Part shown: positions 8,390-17,207 of the stretch, piece by piece
Layout: the number at the start of each line of letters is the position of its first letter
Position numbering within the stretch: position 1 is the first letter of the stretch
DNA from: an uncultured Bacteroidales bacterium
GTDB lineage: Bacteria > Bacteroidota > Bacteroidia > Bacteroidales > UBA932
Assembly (NCBI GenBank): GCA_905235445.1
Contig: CAJOLJ010000047.1
Location: forward strand, 1-44,308
Direction of reading: 5' to 3'
DNA length: 44,308 nucleotides
Position numbers and translations under genes: made by a program
The notes under the pieces: generated by a model
Told to the model about the DNA's origin: nothing
The model's database searches: none
What the model saw: the letters and a program-made list of their open reading frames with translations, nothing else

Positions 8390-9298
8390 ATGCTCCTCTC
8401 GAATTTCATTAAGGAAAATACCGCCTCCCTGGAAAGCCTCTATCCTACGGTGGAAGCTCGTTCCATTGTCCTTATGCTCTGCGAGGACATACTTGGCACC
8501 AAGAGCTACACCCACATAATCGAGCCGCAGACGGTGATCCCCCAGTCCAAGGAGGGGGCTTTGCAGGATGCGATGGACAGGCTTCGCAGAGGGGAACCCA
8601 TCCAGTATGTGACAAGCAAGGTGGAGTGGTGCGGTCTTACTTTCACCGTCACCCCGGATGTCCTCATCCCACGTCCCGAGACCGAGCTCCTGTGCCGGGA
8701 GGCCATCAAGACCGGAATGAGGATCTACCGCATGAGGCGGCCCTACGGCAAGAAAGCCCAACCCGTAAGGATACTGGACCTGTGCACCGGGTCGGGATGC
8801 ATAGCATGGAAGACCGCACTGGACATAACGGGAGCCAAGGTCACGGGCGTGGACATCTCGCCCGAGGCACTGGAAGTGGCCAAGGGGCAGAATTTCTCCT
8901 CACTTCTTAAGGAAACCGGGGCCACCGCCCCTACTTTCCTGCGCTACGATGTCCTGGACGGAGGCGAGGCGTTCAGCAAGGAAGGGATAAGTGAATTCGA
9001 CCTCATTCTCAGCAACCCTCCATACATCATGGAAAGCGAGAGGCATCTTCTTCGCAAGAATGTGGTGGACTTCGAGCCCGAGATCGCCCTCTTCGTTCCC
9101 GATGACGATCCCCTTCTCTTCTATAGGGCTATCGCCAAGTGGAGCACCCGCTACCTTTCTCCGGAAGGGACGGGGCTCACCGAGATTAACGATGTCCTTG
9201 GAAAAGAGACTGCTGAACTCTTCCGAAGCGAGGGTTTTTCCGCAGAAATCATCCAGGACTTCTACGGGAGGAACCGCTTCATCCTCTACAAGAAATGA
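8390..9298 (+). CDS. prmC: Peptide chain release factor N5-glutamine methyltransferase (PrmC/HemK)
   Basis: A 302-residue SAM-dependent methyltransferase that modifies the glutamine of the GGQ motif in release factors. The N-terminal helical domain recognises the factor. The Rossmann domain shows the SAM loop ILDLCTGSGCIAWK, the acidic VTGVDISPEAL strand and the catalytic motif NPPYI (Asn209). The segment LIPRPETELLCREAI before the SAM loop is also typical. It is the last gene of the PBP-ddl-prmC operon and is followed three bases later by a strong terminator. Confidence 0.94.
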   Translation: MLLSNFIKENTASLESLYPTVEARSIVLMLCEDILGTKSYTHIIEPQTVIPQSKEGALQDAMDRLRRGEPIQYVTSKVEWCGLTFTVTPDVLIPRPETELLCREAIKTGMRIYRMRRPYGKKAQPVRILDLCTGSGCIAWKTALDITGAKVTGVDISPEALEVAKGQNFSSLLKETGATAPTFLRYDVLDGGEAFSKEGISEFDLILSNPPYIMESERHLLRKNVVDFEPEIALFVPDDDPLLFYRAIAKWSTRYLSPEGTGLTEINDVLGKETAELFRSEGFSAEIIQDFYGRNRFILYKK

Positions 9299-9300
9299 TA

Positions 9301-9337
9301 AGAGGGCCCCTTTCCGGAGGGCCCTTTCCTTTTTTTT
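9301..9337 (+). terminator. Terminator of the PBP-ddl-prmC operon
   Basis: AGGGCCC and GGGCCCT arms with a short loop are followed by a T-rich tract (TTTCC then eight T). It lies directly after the prmC stop codon. The minus strand has no T-run after the hairpin, so it serves the plus strand. Confidence 0.85.
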
Positions 9338-9346
9338 CTGTGGCAG

Positions 9347-11254
9347 TCAACCTTGCTTCTTCCCTTCGTTCCTTCCCTCCAGTACCGTCATTTCACACTT
9401 CCCGCAATCGAAACCAAGCTCCAGGATGCGGGCATTGTTGCGAAGAAAGAGTTTGAGGGGATTTTTGACCGGCCTGTCCCTCAGGCACATTCCCAGTTCA
9501 TGGCGGATGCAGTAGCGGGTACGCATCAGTTCCACCCCCGTCCTGTGTGAAATCTCGTATGCAGGCTCCACCCCTTCAGCCCCGGCCCTGCAATATATCC
9601 CCTCGGAAAGAGCGTTCGATACATTGTATTTATATGTCGCCTTCCCTCCCGGGAAGTCCCTGCCGGGAATGCTGTCAAGGGAAGCGGGGACAACATCCAG
9701 AATGGGCCTGACCTTTATGGGAAGGAGGGAGAGGGCGGAGGATAGTTCCCTCCTGAAAGAATTGATTTCCCCTGTGGGGATAAAAGGCATGGGGGCATTC
9801 TCCCCCAGAATGACTTCAGTAAGGGAGAAGGACATCTGTGCCGCTTCCTTTGAAATCTGTCTTCTGAGGGTCTCCCGCATTTTCTGCGGGTCCCTGGCGG
9901 TATCGTACGATGACCTGAAGGAAAGTGAGTGGACAAGGGCGTCTTCACGGGTGCCGGTGAGGGTGATTTCATATGGGCCGGACTCTTCCGGACAGTCTAT
10001 TTTCATGCTCACCCCGACCCGGAGGAGCCTCTTCCCCGGGGAAGCGGCCACCCCCTTCTCGAAGGCTGCGCTGTAGTTCCTGTAAAGTGGCATGCCCACG
10101 GCTATGCCCTCAAGTTTTCTTGTCCATATGTCCATTCCCTCGCACCTGTCTCCACGGAACCCTATTACCGAATCTTTCGAAAGAGCGCAGAAACCGTCCC
10201 CGTTGGATAGGGCTGTCCCATGGTTGGCGCCACCAACCGTAATCATGGTCTCGGGACCTTTATGGCGGACCGCCTTCACGGTACCTATCCTCTCCCCTAT
10301 GCTTCTTGCGGAGTCCATGCTGGACCAAGGTCCGTTATCCCTTTTCCCATCAAGGTACAGTGTGGTGTATCCCCTGTTGAAAGTCTTGGACAGGTCCGGT
10401 GTGAATGACGAAACGACTTTCCCGAAAGAGGCCCTGCGATAGCGGTCCGGATACATTTCCACAAGAGTGTCCAGTGCCTGTGAATACTTCCTTACCACAT
10501 TCCTCACATAGGATATATTCTTCAGCCTCCCTTCTATCTTGAAGGAACACACGCCCGCTTCCGCCAGGTCGGGAAGGCGGTCAAGGAGGTTGTAGTCCGC
10601 AAGTGAGAGAAGGGCTTTGTCCTTTACCAGGACCCGGCCATTTTCATCGAGGAGGTCATACCGGGAGCGGCAAGCCTGGATGCACTCACCCCGGTTCGCC
10701 GACCTTCCGGCCAGATACTCACTGAGGTAGCACTGCCCGCTGTAGCAGACGCAAAGAGCCCCGTGAACGAAGAACTCTATTTCACAGGACACTGCTTTTC
10801 TTATGTCCCTCACATCCTGGAGGGACAGTTCCCTCTCCAGGACAAGCCTTGAGAACCCAAGCCTTTCGTAGAAGAGAGCATCCTCGACCGTCCTTATGGC
10901 ACACTGGGTGGAGGCATGGAGCGGGACATGGATTCCCAGGGAGCGGACAACTTCAAGAATGGAGAGGTCCTGGACTATGAAAGCATCGACCCCCGCCTCC
11001 TCGCACTCCTTCATGAGCGCACCGGCACAGGGGATCTCTTCATCGCAGAGGATGGTATTGACCGTCACGAACACCCTCGCCCCGAAGCGATGGGCATACT
11101 CGCAGAGGGTGCGGATATCAGATACCGGATTGCCGGCATCCTTCCTGGCCCCGAAGGAGGGGCCCGCCAGATAAACGGCATCGGCACCGCAGTCAATTGC
11201 TGCGATGCCGGTACTTAAATCCTTGGCCGGGGATAGAAGTTCAAGGTCTGTCAT
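9347..11254 (-). CDS. U32 family protein (RlhA/YdcP-like)
   Basis: A 635-residue member of the peptidase U32 family. The N-terminal half is the U32 barrel (ELLSPAKDLSTGIAAIDCGA, VFVTVNTILCDEEI). The signature region reads EFFVHGALCVCYSGQCYLSE, then RGECIQACR, supplying cysteines of the iron-sulfur type site. Near the C-terminus CGKCEMTVLEG matches the end of long U32 proteins such as E. coli RlhA, which hydroxylates a cytidine in 23S rRNA. An rRNA- or tRNA-modifying role is therefore more likely than proteolysis, but this is inferred from the subgroup. It starts 27 bases after the stop of the TPR gene on the same strand and is probably co-transcribed with it. Confidence 0.85.
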   Translation of the reverse strand: MTDLELLSPAKDLSTGIAAIDCGADAVYLAGPSFGARKDAGNPVSDIRTLCEYAHRFGARVFVTVNTILCDEEIPCAGALMKECEEAGVDAFIVQDLSILEVVRSLGIHVPLHASTQCAIRTVEDALFYERLGFSRLVLERELSLQDVRDIRKAVSCEIEFFVHGALCVCYSGQCYLSEYLAGRSANRGECIQACRSRYDLLDENGRVLVKDKALLSLADYNLLDRLPDLAEAGVCSFKIEGRLKNISYVRNVVRKYSQALDTLVEMYPDRYRRASFGKVVSSFTPDLSKTFNRGYTTLYLDGKRDNGPWSSMDSARSIGERIGTVKAVRHKGPETMITVGGANHGTALSNGDGFCALSKDSVIGFRGDRCEGMDIWTRKLEGIAVGMPLYRNYSAAFEKGVAASPGKRLLRVGVSMKIDCPEESGPYEITLTGTREDALVHSLSFRSSYDTARDPQKMRETLRRQISKEAAQMSFSLTEVILGENAPMPFIPTGEINSFRRELSSALSLLPIKVRPILDVVPASLDSIPGRDFPGGKATYKYNVSNALSEGIYCRAGAEGVEPAYEISHRTGVELMRTRYCIRHELGMCLRDRPVKNPLKLFLRNNARILELGFDCGKCEMTVLEGRNEGKKQG

Positions 11255-11281
11255 ATTCTCCGACCAAGTGGGGCATTCCGA

Positions 11282-12220
11282 TTACTTGCTCAGGGCGTCC
11301 ACCATCTGCTTGGCATTTGCGTAGCCAGCGTCGAGGGACATCTTGTAGTACTCGAGAGCCTTTGCGTTGTTCTTGAGGTTCTGCTGATACAGGGCACCTA
11401 CGGTGTAGGCGATGGCGCCGAAGTTCTTGTTGGTGGGAGCTGCGGTGAGGAACTTGTCGTAGAAAGCGATAGCGTCAGTGATCTTGTTGAGCTTGGTGGC
11501 AGCGCCGCCGGCGAGCTGATAGATGGCGGGATTGGAGATGAGATCCAGCTCCTCTGCCTTCTTCACGGTCTCGCAAACCTCAGCATTCTTGCCGGCCTTC
11601 TGCTGAGCCTGGGCCTGGGAGAGGAATGCGCCTGCGATAACCTTCTTGGCGTTGGCGGTATTGCCAACCTCTTCAGCCTGGGGGAGAAGAGCCACTGCAC
11701 CGTCGATATCACCGAGCTTGGTGAGAGTCTGGATGAGGAGGATATTGGCATTCTTATTCTTGGGGTCGGACTCCAGGAGAGAGGTGAATATCTCTTTTGC
11801 CGCAGCGTAATCCTTAGCCTTGTAGAGGTGATTTCCCTTGGCCAGGTTGACCTGGGGGATGAGCTGCTCGGCAGGCACGAGGACATCCTCGTTCTCGCAC
11901 TCGGCGGCAACTTTCTTTGCCTCGTCAATGAGGGAGAGAGCCTCGTCGAACTTCTCTTCCTTCACCATATCCTTGGCGTTGCTGAAAATAATGTTGGAGA
12001 TGGCCTTTTTGCAGGATGCAACTATTTCGTTTCCTTCCTCCCCGAGGGCCTCAGCCATGCCAAGAGCCTCCTTGAAAGTAGCAAGCGCGGTCACTTTGTC
12101 TCCCGTGCCCAACTGCTCAGCACCGTTGTTGAAGGTCTGAGTTGCTGTAGCGAGGTCCTGTGCGGACATCATAGCGGCTGACATAACAAGTGCAGCCATT
12201 GCAAGGAAAAACTTTTTCAT
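11282..12220 (-). CDS. Secreted tetratricopeptide-repeat protein
   Basis: A 312-residue protein with a clear signal peptide (MKKFFLAMAALVMSAAMM, cleavage near SAQ). The rest is alpha-helical with repeating alanine and leucine patterns of TPR type, for example KGNHLYKAKDYAAAKEIF with the next helix, then a second unit with KLNKITDAIAFYDKFLTAAP and a third with NAKALEYYKMSLDAGYANA. It should sit in the periplasm and act as a scaffold; no partner can be named. The ATG at 12220 is preferred over a TTG six bases upstream because it starts the signal peptide. It precedes the U32 gene on the same strand. A perfect 15-base palindrome (12265-12279) lies in its upstream region. Confidence 0.85.
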   Translation of the reverse strand: MKKFFLAMAALVMSAAMMSAQDLATATQTFNNGAEQLGTGDKVTALATFKEALGMAEALGEEGNEIVASCKKAISNIIFSNAKDMVKEEKFDEALSLIDEAKKVAAECENEDVLVPAEQLIPQVNLAKGNHLYKAKDYAAAKEIFTSLLESDPKNKNANILLIQTLTKLGDIDGAVALLPQAEEVGNTANAKKVIAGAFLSQAQAQQKAGKNAEVCETVKKAEELDLISNPAIYQLAGGAATKLNKITDAIAFYDKFLTAAPTNKNFGAIAYTVGALYQQNLKNNAKALEYYKMSLDAGYANAKQMVDALSK

Positions 12221-12264
12221 CGTCAAGTATTTGTGAGTTTAACTAATAATAATCTGCCTATTTG

Positions 12265-12279
12265 GACCTTCGGAAGGTC
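12265..12279. promoter_or_regulatory. Perfect palindrome upstream of the TPR gene
   Basis: GACCTTC-G-GAAGGTC is a perfect inverted repeat about 45 bases upstream of the TPR start, in the 240-base gap between divergent genes. It may be an operator or a small 5' leader hairpin; which of these cannot be told from sequence. Confidence 0.35.
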
Positions 12280-12429
12280 TCAAAAAGTGTTCTTATTTGT
12301 CCTTGGGAACGACTTTTGCTTACCCATAAAACAATTATCGTTCCATAAATGGACAAACGAGGGAAAAATCTTTTAATTTGTTTGCCTCCGGAGCTGCGCA
12401 GGAACGGCAAATTTAGAAATAATTTGTTA

Positions 12430-12437
12430 TAACTTTG
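12430..12437 (+). promoter_or_regulatory. Probable promoter of the M16-like gene (-7 box)
   Basis: TAACTTTG matches TAnnTTTG exactly, 25 bases before the ATG at 12462. This suggests a very short leader. The -33 region (around 12408) has no TTTG. Confidence 0.45.
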
Positions 12438-12461
12438 CAGTTATCAACACCTTTTTGAACA

Positions 12462-15400
12462 ATGTACGGTATATACAACACTTATAAAATATATAGGAGC
12501 AGGGTGAGAATTTTCTTCATGGGATTGTTTTCAGCGCTCCTGTTTTTCTCTTTCCCGGCTAGCGTGCCAGCCCAAAGCCTCCCACAGAGGCCGGTATCCC
12601 CGAAAATCCGGACCGGCATCCTCGACTCCGGCATTAAATATTACGTGGTGACCAACACCACCGAGAAGGACAAGGTGGACATGGCCCTCGTGCAGAAAGT
12701 CGGATTGAATGATGAAAGCGAACAGTACCGGGGCTTGACCATTGTCCAGTCCAAGGCCTCAATTACGGACATCCCCCATTTCAAGGACGGCACTCCCCTC
12801 TCTTTCATGACCGACAACGGAATCTGGCCCTCCGAAGACGGTTACGTCAAGGTAAGCGATGACTGCACCACTTTCCGTTTCAAAGAAATCGACCTTCTCC
12901 TGAAGCCTGCAGCCGTTGACTCCACCCTGCTTATGATGTTCGACATAATCGAGCAGCAGGCCCCCCACCTTGGCGACCTGTACAGCCCCCAGAACCAGGC
13001 GATCATAGTCTCCGGGGATGTGGACCCCGCAACCGTCCTGGGCAAAATGTACATGCTCTCCATGCTGGTGAGACGTCAGAAAGCGACCCTGCCGGAGAGG
13101 ACCGTTTCCACCGGGCTCCCTTTCCCTGCCCGTCTGGTCGTCCGTCCCCAACCATCCCCCAAGACGGCAGCCATCACGGTGGACTATGCCATAGACAGGA
13201 TTCCCCCGGAGAATATGAATACGGTACAACCGCTCGTGACCGAGAAGTTCGTACGTGAACTGTTCATTATCCTGAAGCAACGGATCCGCCGCTCTCTGCG
13301 AAGCGAGCACATACCCGTCGCCACCGTTGACCTGGACTACATCCCCAGCAGTGAGACACCCGGTCCGGAACACCTCTCCCTGCGCATCATCACGACTCCC
13401 GACAAGATAACCGAGGCCACGAAGATAGTGGCCAGGACCTTGGCCCAGTTCGACATGACCGGTGCCGGTGCCGCAGAGTACAAGGATGCAGTCGAAGAGA
13501 ATATCACCGCCCTCAAATCCGCATCCCTCGGGGACAACGTTCCCAACAGGGACTATGTCGAGATGTGCAAGTCCAACTTCCTGTACGGAAGCTCCCTTGC
13601 GGCCCCCTCCTCCGACCTTGAATTCTTCACCAAGAGGAATGTGGACGACGACTTGTCGCTGAAGTTGTTCAACGACTTTGCCCAGGCCACCATCGACCGT
13701 TCCCGTAACCTTACCCTCACTGCCGAAGCGCCGCGCAGCATAGCGACGACCCTCCTCCGTGTCTTCGACTCGGAATGGACGGGTACCGGCATGAGCGGGG
13801 AGACATTCATACCGGACGACAGGGACACAGTGGCTCTCACCAAGAAGAACATACCGAAAGTCAAGGTCGCCATTGACAACCCCGAGCCCCTGTCCGGCGG
13901 GAAAATGTGGACCTTCTCCAACGGAGTGAAAGTAATCTACAAGCAAGCCCCCGCCGGGAACGAGGGACTGTTCCACTATACATGGCTGTTCAAGAGCGGC
14001 TATTCCTGGATCCCGAACCTGACCAAGGGTGAAGGGGCATACATATCCGACATGCTCTGGCAGAGTGATTTCTCGTCACTCTCCAGCAACGCCTTCACCA
14101 ATATCTTGACCGCCAATGGCATCAAGATGGACGCCAAGGTGTCCGTTTCCGACTTCCAGCTCACCGGATACGCCCCTTCGGACAAGATGGACCTTCTCCT
14201 TAAGGCCTTGCTGAGCATCGCAAATGAAAGGCAGGTATCTAAGACCTCCTATGAGACATACCGCCGCAACGAGGCCCTCCGCCGTGACCTGGCGGTAGGC
14301 GGGAAAGAATACCGTCTCGCCACGCTTGATTCCATAATGGCCCCTACATCGGCTTTCTCCACCTACAAGAAGCCACTTGACCTGTCCGACGACTTCAAGG
14401 AAAGATGCGACATCCTCTTCGAGAGAGTGTTCTCGAAGGCCAATGACGGAGTGCTGATCATAGTGGGCAACTTCAATGAGGAAGCCCTCAAGAAGACCCT
14501 CTGCAATTATATCGGAGGGTTCCGCACCGAGAAGGTCGCGACCATGAGGACCAAGACACAGAGAAGCACCATCTATGGCAAGATGAACGAGTACGCTGTG
14601 GGAGACGAGCCTTCTCTTGACATCATGATGTCCATCCCCATCGCCTATACCGTGGACAACTTCCTTACCACCAGGGTGGCGGCTTATCTGCTGGAGGATG
14701 CAATCGGACGCGAAGCGGCCTCCCTTGGCTGGAGAGTGGATTCCGACTGGCACCAGGAGATGTTCCCGGAGGAGAGATTCTTCTTCCGCACGCAGCTGGA
14801 CCCCGCCAACAGCAGCGGTCTTCCGGCCTCCATCTTCAGGGAGGAGAACGTGGACAGGGTGATGGAGAAAATCAATGCGGCCATGGCCGACCTGGCAAAG
14901 AAAGGTGTGGACAAGAAAACCTTCGATTCCGCCAAGAAGATGCTCGGACATAGCGTTGCGGCATGGAACTCCACCCCGGAAAACATCATCGACTTCCTGC
15001 TACTGCGATATTCCTACGGAAAGGACCTCATGACGGACCAGGCGAGCAAATTGAACTCGGTGACCCTCGAGGGCACCAATGCCGTCATCAGGAACCTCGT
15101 CAACGGTTCAGTCGGGGAATATGCGGTCAGGAAGCGCCGCACAGGGGAGGTGCTTGCCTCCACCGACCCGGTGAAGGAGACCATCCCTGTCGTCGAGCCC
15201 ATGTACACTGCCGTCAAGGACAATTCAGGCAACGGAGCCCTGTACTGGAGCATCTTCGAGGGCCATGGTGAACTCTACCAGGGCAAGCCCTACTGGAACG
15301 CCAGGGAGATTCTGCGATACAATCCTGTCAGGACAATGCCAATCGCACTTCCTCTCGCCGCGGAGTTCCGCACCGAGGACCCCGGCAAGGTAATCGTGGA

Positions 15401-15569
15401 CGAGAGGGAGGAAGAGGAAAAGCTGAAGGCTCAGGAAACCGAGAAAGTTGCCGAGGAGACCGCCACCGAAGGCGAGGGCGAAGGTGAGGTCGTAGAGCAG
15501 GAGCAGCAAAAAGAGCAGGAAGGAGAAGGCAAGGAGGAGCAGGAACAGGAAAAAGAAAAGGAACAGTAA
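12462..15569 (+). CDS. M16 (insulinase)-family protein lacking the zinc-binding motif
   Basis: A 1035-residue exported protein with a basic start and a hydrophobic signal segment (IFFMGLFSALLFFSFPA). A start at the internal ATG 12519 would also give a signal peptide. The fold follows tandem M16 half-domains: a GIKYYVVTN strand near residue 58, a NQAIIVSGDVDP strand near 180, the second unit from FSNGVKVIYKQAP near 485, and DGVLIIVGNFNEEAL near 660. Where active M16 proteases carry HxxEH, this protein reads GLTIVQSKASITDIPHFKDG, with no HxxEH anywhere. It is therefore probably not a protease and may act as a binding or chaperone subunit. The last 55 residues are almost only Glu, Lys, Gln and Gly. 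DUF3109 follows after 17 bases. Confidence 0.8.
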   Translation: MYGIYNTYKIYRSRVRIFFMGLFSALLFFSFPASVPAQSLPQRPVSPKIRTGILDSGIKYYVVTNTTEKDKVDMALVQKVGLNDESEQYRGLTIVQSKASITDIPHFKDGTPLSFMTDNGIWPSEDGYVKVSDDCTTFRFKEIDLLLKPAAVDSTLLMMFDIIEQQAPHLGDLYSPQNQAIIVSGDVDPATVLGKMYMLSMLVRRQKATLPERTVSTGLPFPARLVVRPQPSPKTAAITVDYAIDRIPPENMNTVQPLVTEKFVRELFIILKQRIRRSLRSEHIPVATVDLDYIPSSETPGPEHLSLRIITTPDKITEATKIVARTLAQFDMTGAGAAEYKDAVEENITALKSASLGDNVPNRDYVEMCKSNFLYGSSLAAPSSDLEFFTKRNVDDDLSLKLFNDFAQATIDRSRNLTLTAEAPRSIATTLLRVFDSEWTGTGMSGETFIPDDRDTVALTKKNIPKVKVAIDNPEPLSGGKMWTFSNGVKVIYKQAPAGNEGLFHYTWLFKSGYSWIPNLTKGEGAYISDMLWQSDFSSLSSNAFTNILTANGIKMDAKVSVSDFQLTGYAPSDKMDLLLKALLSIANERQVSKTSYETYRRNEALRRDLAVGGKEYRLATLDSIMAPTSAFSTYKKPLDLSDDFKERCDILFERVFSKANDGVLIIVGNFNEEALKKTLCNYIGGFRTEKVATMRTKTQRSTIYGKMNEYAVGDEPSLDIMMSIPIAYTVDNFLTTRVAAYLLEDAIGREAASLGWRVDSDWHQEMFPEERFFFRTQLDPANSSGLPASIFREENVDRVMEKINAAMADLAKKGVDKKTFDSAKKMLGHSVAAWNSTPENIIDFLLLRYSYGKDLMTDQASKLNSVTLEGTNAVIRNLVNGSVGEYAVRKRRTGEVLASTDPVKETIPVVEPMYTAVKDNSGNGALYWSIFEGHGELYQGKPYWNAREILRYNPVRTMPIALPLAAEFRTEDPGKVIVDEREEEEKLKAQETEKVAEETATEGEGEGEVVEQEQQKEQEGEGKEEQEQEKEKEQ

Positions 15570-15586
15570 CGGGATAACCCACGACC

Positions 15587-16192
15587 ATGGACAGGAACTC
15601 ATCATTCGGAACCATTATCCAGATAGGCGACACCCTGATTTCCGAGGAGGTGGTCACAGAGTACTTCGAGTGCGACTACGACCTCTGCCGTGGCAAGTGC
15701 TGCATAGAGGGCGACGGCGGAGCACCCCTCAAGGAGGAGGAGCTCGAGGAAATCGAACGCAACTACGACTCCTTCAGTGACCTCATGCAGCCCCGGGGAC
15801 GGGAGGCGGTGCTGGACAAGGGCTTCTTCGAAATTGACCGCGACGGGGACATCGTAACCCCGCTCTGCAAAGGGAGGGGCGAGTGCGCCTACTGTTTTTT
15901 CGAGGGTCCCGGCAACTGCCTATGCGCCATGGAAAGACGCTTCTTCGAAGGCAAGTGTTCCTTCCGCAAGCCCGTCTCTTGCTGGCTCTACCCCATCCGG
16001 GTCACCAAGATGCCCGGAGGAGGGGAAGCCTTGAACCTTCACCGCTGGAACATCTGCCACCAGGCCTTCGAGAAAGGAAAGAAGGACGGTGTCAGGGTGT
16101 ACCAGTTCCTGAAGGGTCCCCTAACTGAAATCTACGGGCAGGAGTGGTATGACATGCTATGCGCCTCTGCAAAACTCGTGAACGGCGAGTAG
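15587..16192 (+). CDS. DUF3109 family cysteine-rich protein
   Basis: A 201-residue cytoplasmic protein of unknown function. It has a conserved Bacteroidetes pattern of cysteine clusters: ECDYDLCRGKCCIEGDGG near residue 28, CKGRGECAYCFFEG near 90, NCLCAMERR, CSFRKPVSCWLYPIRV near 125, and NICHQAF. Such spacing suggests bound zinc or an iron-sulfur centre, which is inference. Length and order of the motifs match DUF3109. It lies 17 bases behind the M16-like gene and is followed by a long hairpin terminator, so the two probably form one transcript. Confidence 0.85.
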   Translation: MDRNSSFGTIIQIGDTLISEEVVTEYFECDYDLCRGKCCIEGDGGAPLKEEELEEIERNYDSFSDLMQPRGREAVLDKGFFEIDRDGDIVTPLCKGRGECAYCFFEGPGNCLCAMERRFFEGKCSFRKPVSCWLYPIRVTKMPGGGEALNLHRWNICHQAFEKGKKDGVRVYQFLKGPLTEIYGQEWYDMLCASAKLVNGE

Positions 16193-16215
16193 TATCCCTT
16201 CCACAAGACAACAAG

Positions 16216-16259
16216 TCGGGCCGGTAAGCCTTCTTCAAGGCACCGACCCGAATTTCATT
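16216..16259 (+). terminator. Long hairpin terminator between convergent genes
   Basis: Arms TCGGG, CGGT and GCCTT pair with AAGGC, ACCG and CCCGA across single-base bulges, with a CTTC loop. ATTTCATTT follows on the plus strand and a T-rich stretch on the minus strand. It lies between the stop codons of DUF3109 (plus) and the DUF2007-like gene (minus) and may serve both. Confidence 0.6.
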
Positions 16260-16292
16260 TGTTATGAAAGAACGGCCTTGGCTCTCTCCCTG

Positions 16293-16523
16293 TCAGTCCT
16301 CCAGGGTGGCGTCCACTTTCTCGTTCTCCTTTAGCAGGGCCATTGCGGCCTCATAATCCTCCACGTTCACCTTCACCTCCACTTTCTCATAGGAAATGGA
16401 AGGATAAGAGGATGTCTCGCCGAATACTTCGGCGGGAATGCCATTGGAACGGAGCATTCCTGCGGTAATCTCCGCCACCATAGGGTCGGAGAACCGTGCA
16501 ATTGTCTTGAATTCCTCTGTCAT
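16293..16523 (-). CDS. DUF2007-type putative signal-transducing protein
   Basis: A 76-residue protein of the DUF2007 (putative prokaryotic signal transducing protein) type. It shows the family pattern: FKTIARFSDPMVAEITAGML, then SNGIPAEVFGE, then a beta strand VEVKVNVEDYEAAMALL. It resembles a small ferredoxin-like or GlnB-like alpha/beta fold. Function is unknown. It sits 18 bases behind a small membrane-protein gene on the same strand and is probably translated from the same mRNA. Confidence 0.75.
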   Translation of the reverse strand: MTEEFKTIARFSDPMVAEITAGMLRSNGIPAEVFGETSSYPSISYEKVEVKVNVEDYEAAMALLKENEKVDATLED

Positions 16524-16541
16524 GGCTGAAAAGAATTAGTG

Positions 16542-17033
16542 TTATTGCTGATGGTCGGAGACTTCGGCCTCTTCCTCTCCCTTTGCCCTGGATTCCAGGG
16601 AATAGAGCAGGGGAACGACGTCGCGCCTGAGCCCCTCGACATAAAATCCATTGACCGTGCGCTCAAAAGAGATCCTGTCCTCGAACACTTTCATAATCTT
16701 AGCCGCTACGCTCTTTGTCCTGAAAGTCATGCCCTCCCCCTCTTCCTTCTCGAGGACATAGCCTCTTGAAGACATCACATCCTTCACGATCGGTGCAATC
16801 TCCTTATACTCCCCTCTCATGATGACACCTCTCCTGATGTACCCGAAAAGCGGATAAATGGCGGCAACCGCCCCGAACATCGCGGCAATCTGCCAAAGGG
16901 ACTGGTAACCGTTGCGGAACATCTTGGATATGTCCGGGTCCACCAGTTTGAGGAGAACCAGGATGAAGATGAAAATGGACAGCAGGACAACTATGTACAG
17001 GAAATACTTGAGTGCCCGGATAATATATCTCAT
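16542..17033 (-). CDS. Small two-helix membrane protein, unknown function
   Basis: A 163-residue protein that I do not recognise as a named family. Two membrane helices lie at about residues 6-30 (ALKYFLYIVVLLSIFIFILV) and 45-65 (QIAAMFGAVAAIYPLFGYI). A soluble C-terminal domain of about 95 residues follows, with alternating strands (GYVLEKEEGEGMTFRTKS, DRISFERTVNGFYVEGL) and an acidic end. The short spacing to the DUF2007-type gene suggests that the two proteins work together, perhaps with the soluble domain facing the cytoplasm. It is divergent from the coiled-coil protein gene at 17208. Confidence 0.7.
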   Translation of the reverse strand: MRYIIRALKYFLYIVVLLSIFIFILVLLKLVDPDISKMFRNGYQSLWQIAAMFGAVAAIYPLFGYIRRGVIMRGEYKEIAPIVKDVMSSRGYVLEKEEGEGMTFRTKSVAAKIMKVFEDRISFERTVNGFYVEGLRRDVVPLLYSLESRAKGEEEAEVSDHQQ

Positions 17034-17121
17034 GGTAAAAAAGTTTTGCTTGTGCTGGGGCAGCTTTCGCTTAAGTATCTACAAAAATTATGCATTTTTC
17101 ATTTTTAACCCTTTTTTGCAC

Positions 17122-17129
17122 TAACTTTG
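17122..17129 (+). promoter_or_regulatory. Probable promoter of the coiled-coil protein and hemW operon
   Basis: TAACTTTG is an exact -7 box. Transcription would start near 17136 and run through the hairpin at 17146-17168 before the ATG at 17208. Confidence 0.5.
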
Positions 17130-17145
17130 CATGTCACCACCAGTG

Positions 17146-17168
17146 GGTGACGGCCACTGTCCGTCACC
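17146..17168 (+). promoter_or_regulatory. Leader hairpin of the coiled-coil protein gene
   Basis: GGTGACGG and CCGTCACC form a perfect eight-pair stem around a seven-base loop (CCACTGT). It lies about ten bases inside the predicted mRNA and 40 bases before the ATG. There is no T-run, so it is more likely a stability or regulatory element than a terminator. AGTCACCG at 17180-17187 repeats part of one arm. Confidence 0.45.
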
Positions 17169-17207
17169 TCTGGACAATCAGTCACCGATTCAATTTTTTT
17201 ATTTGAT

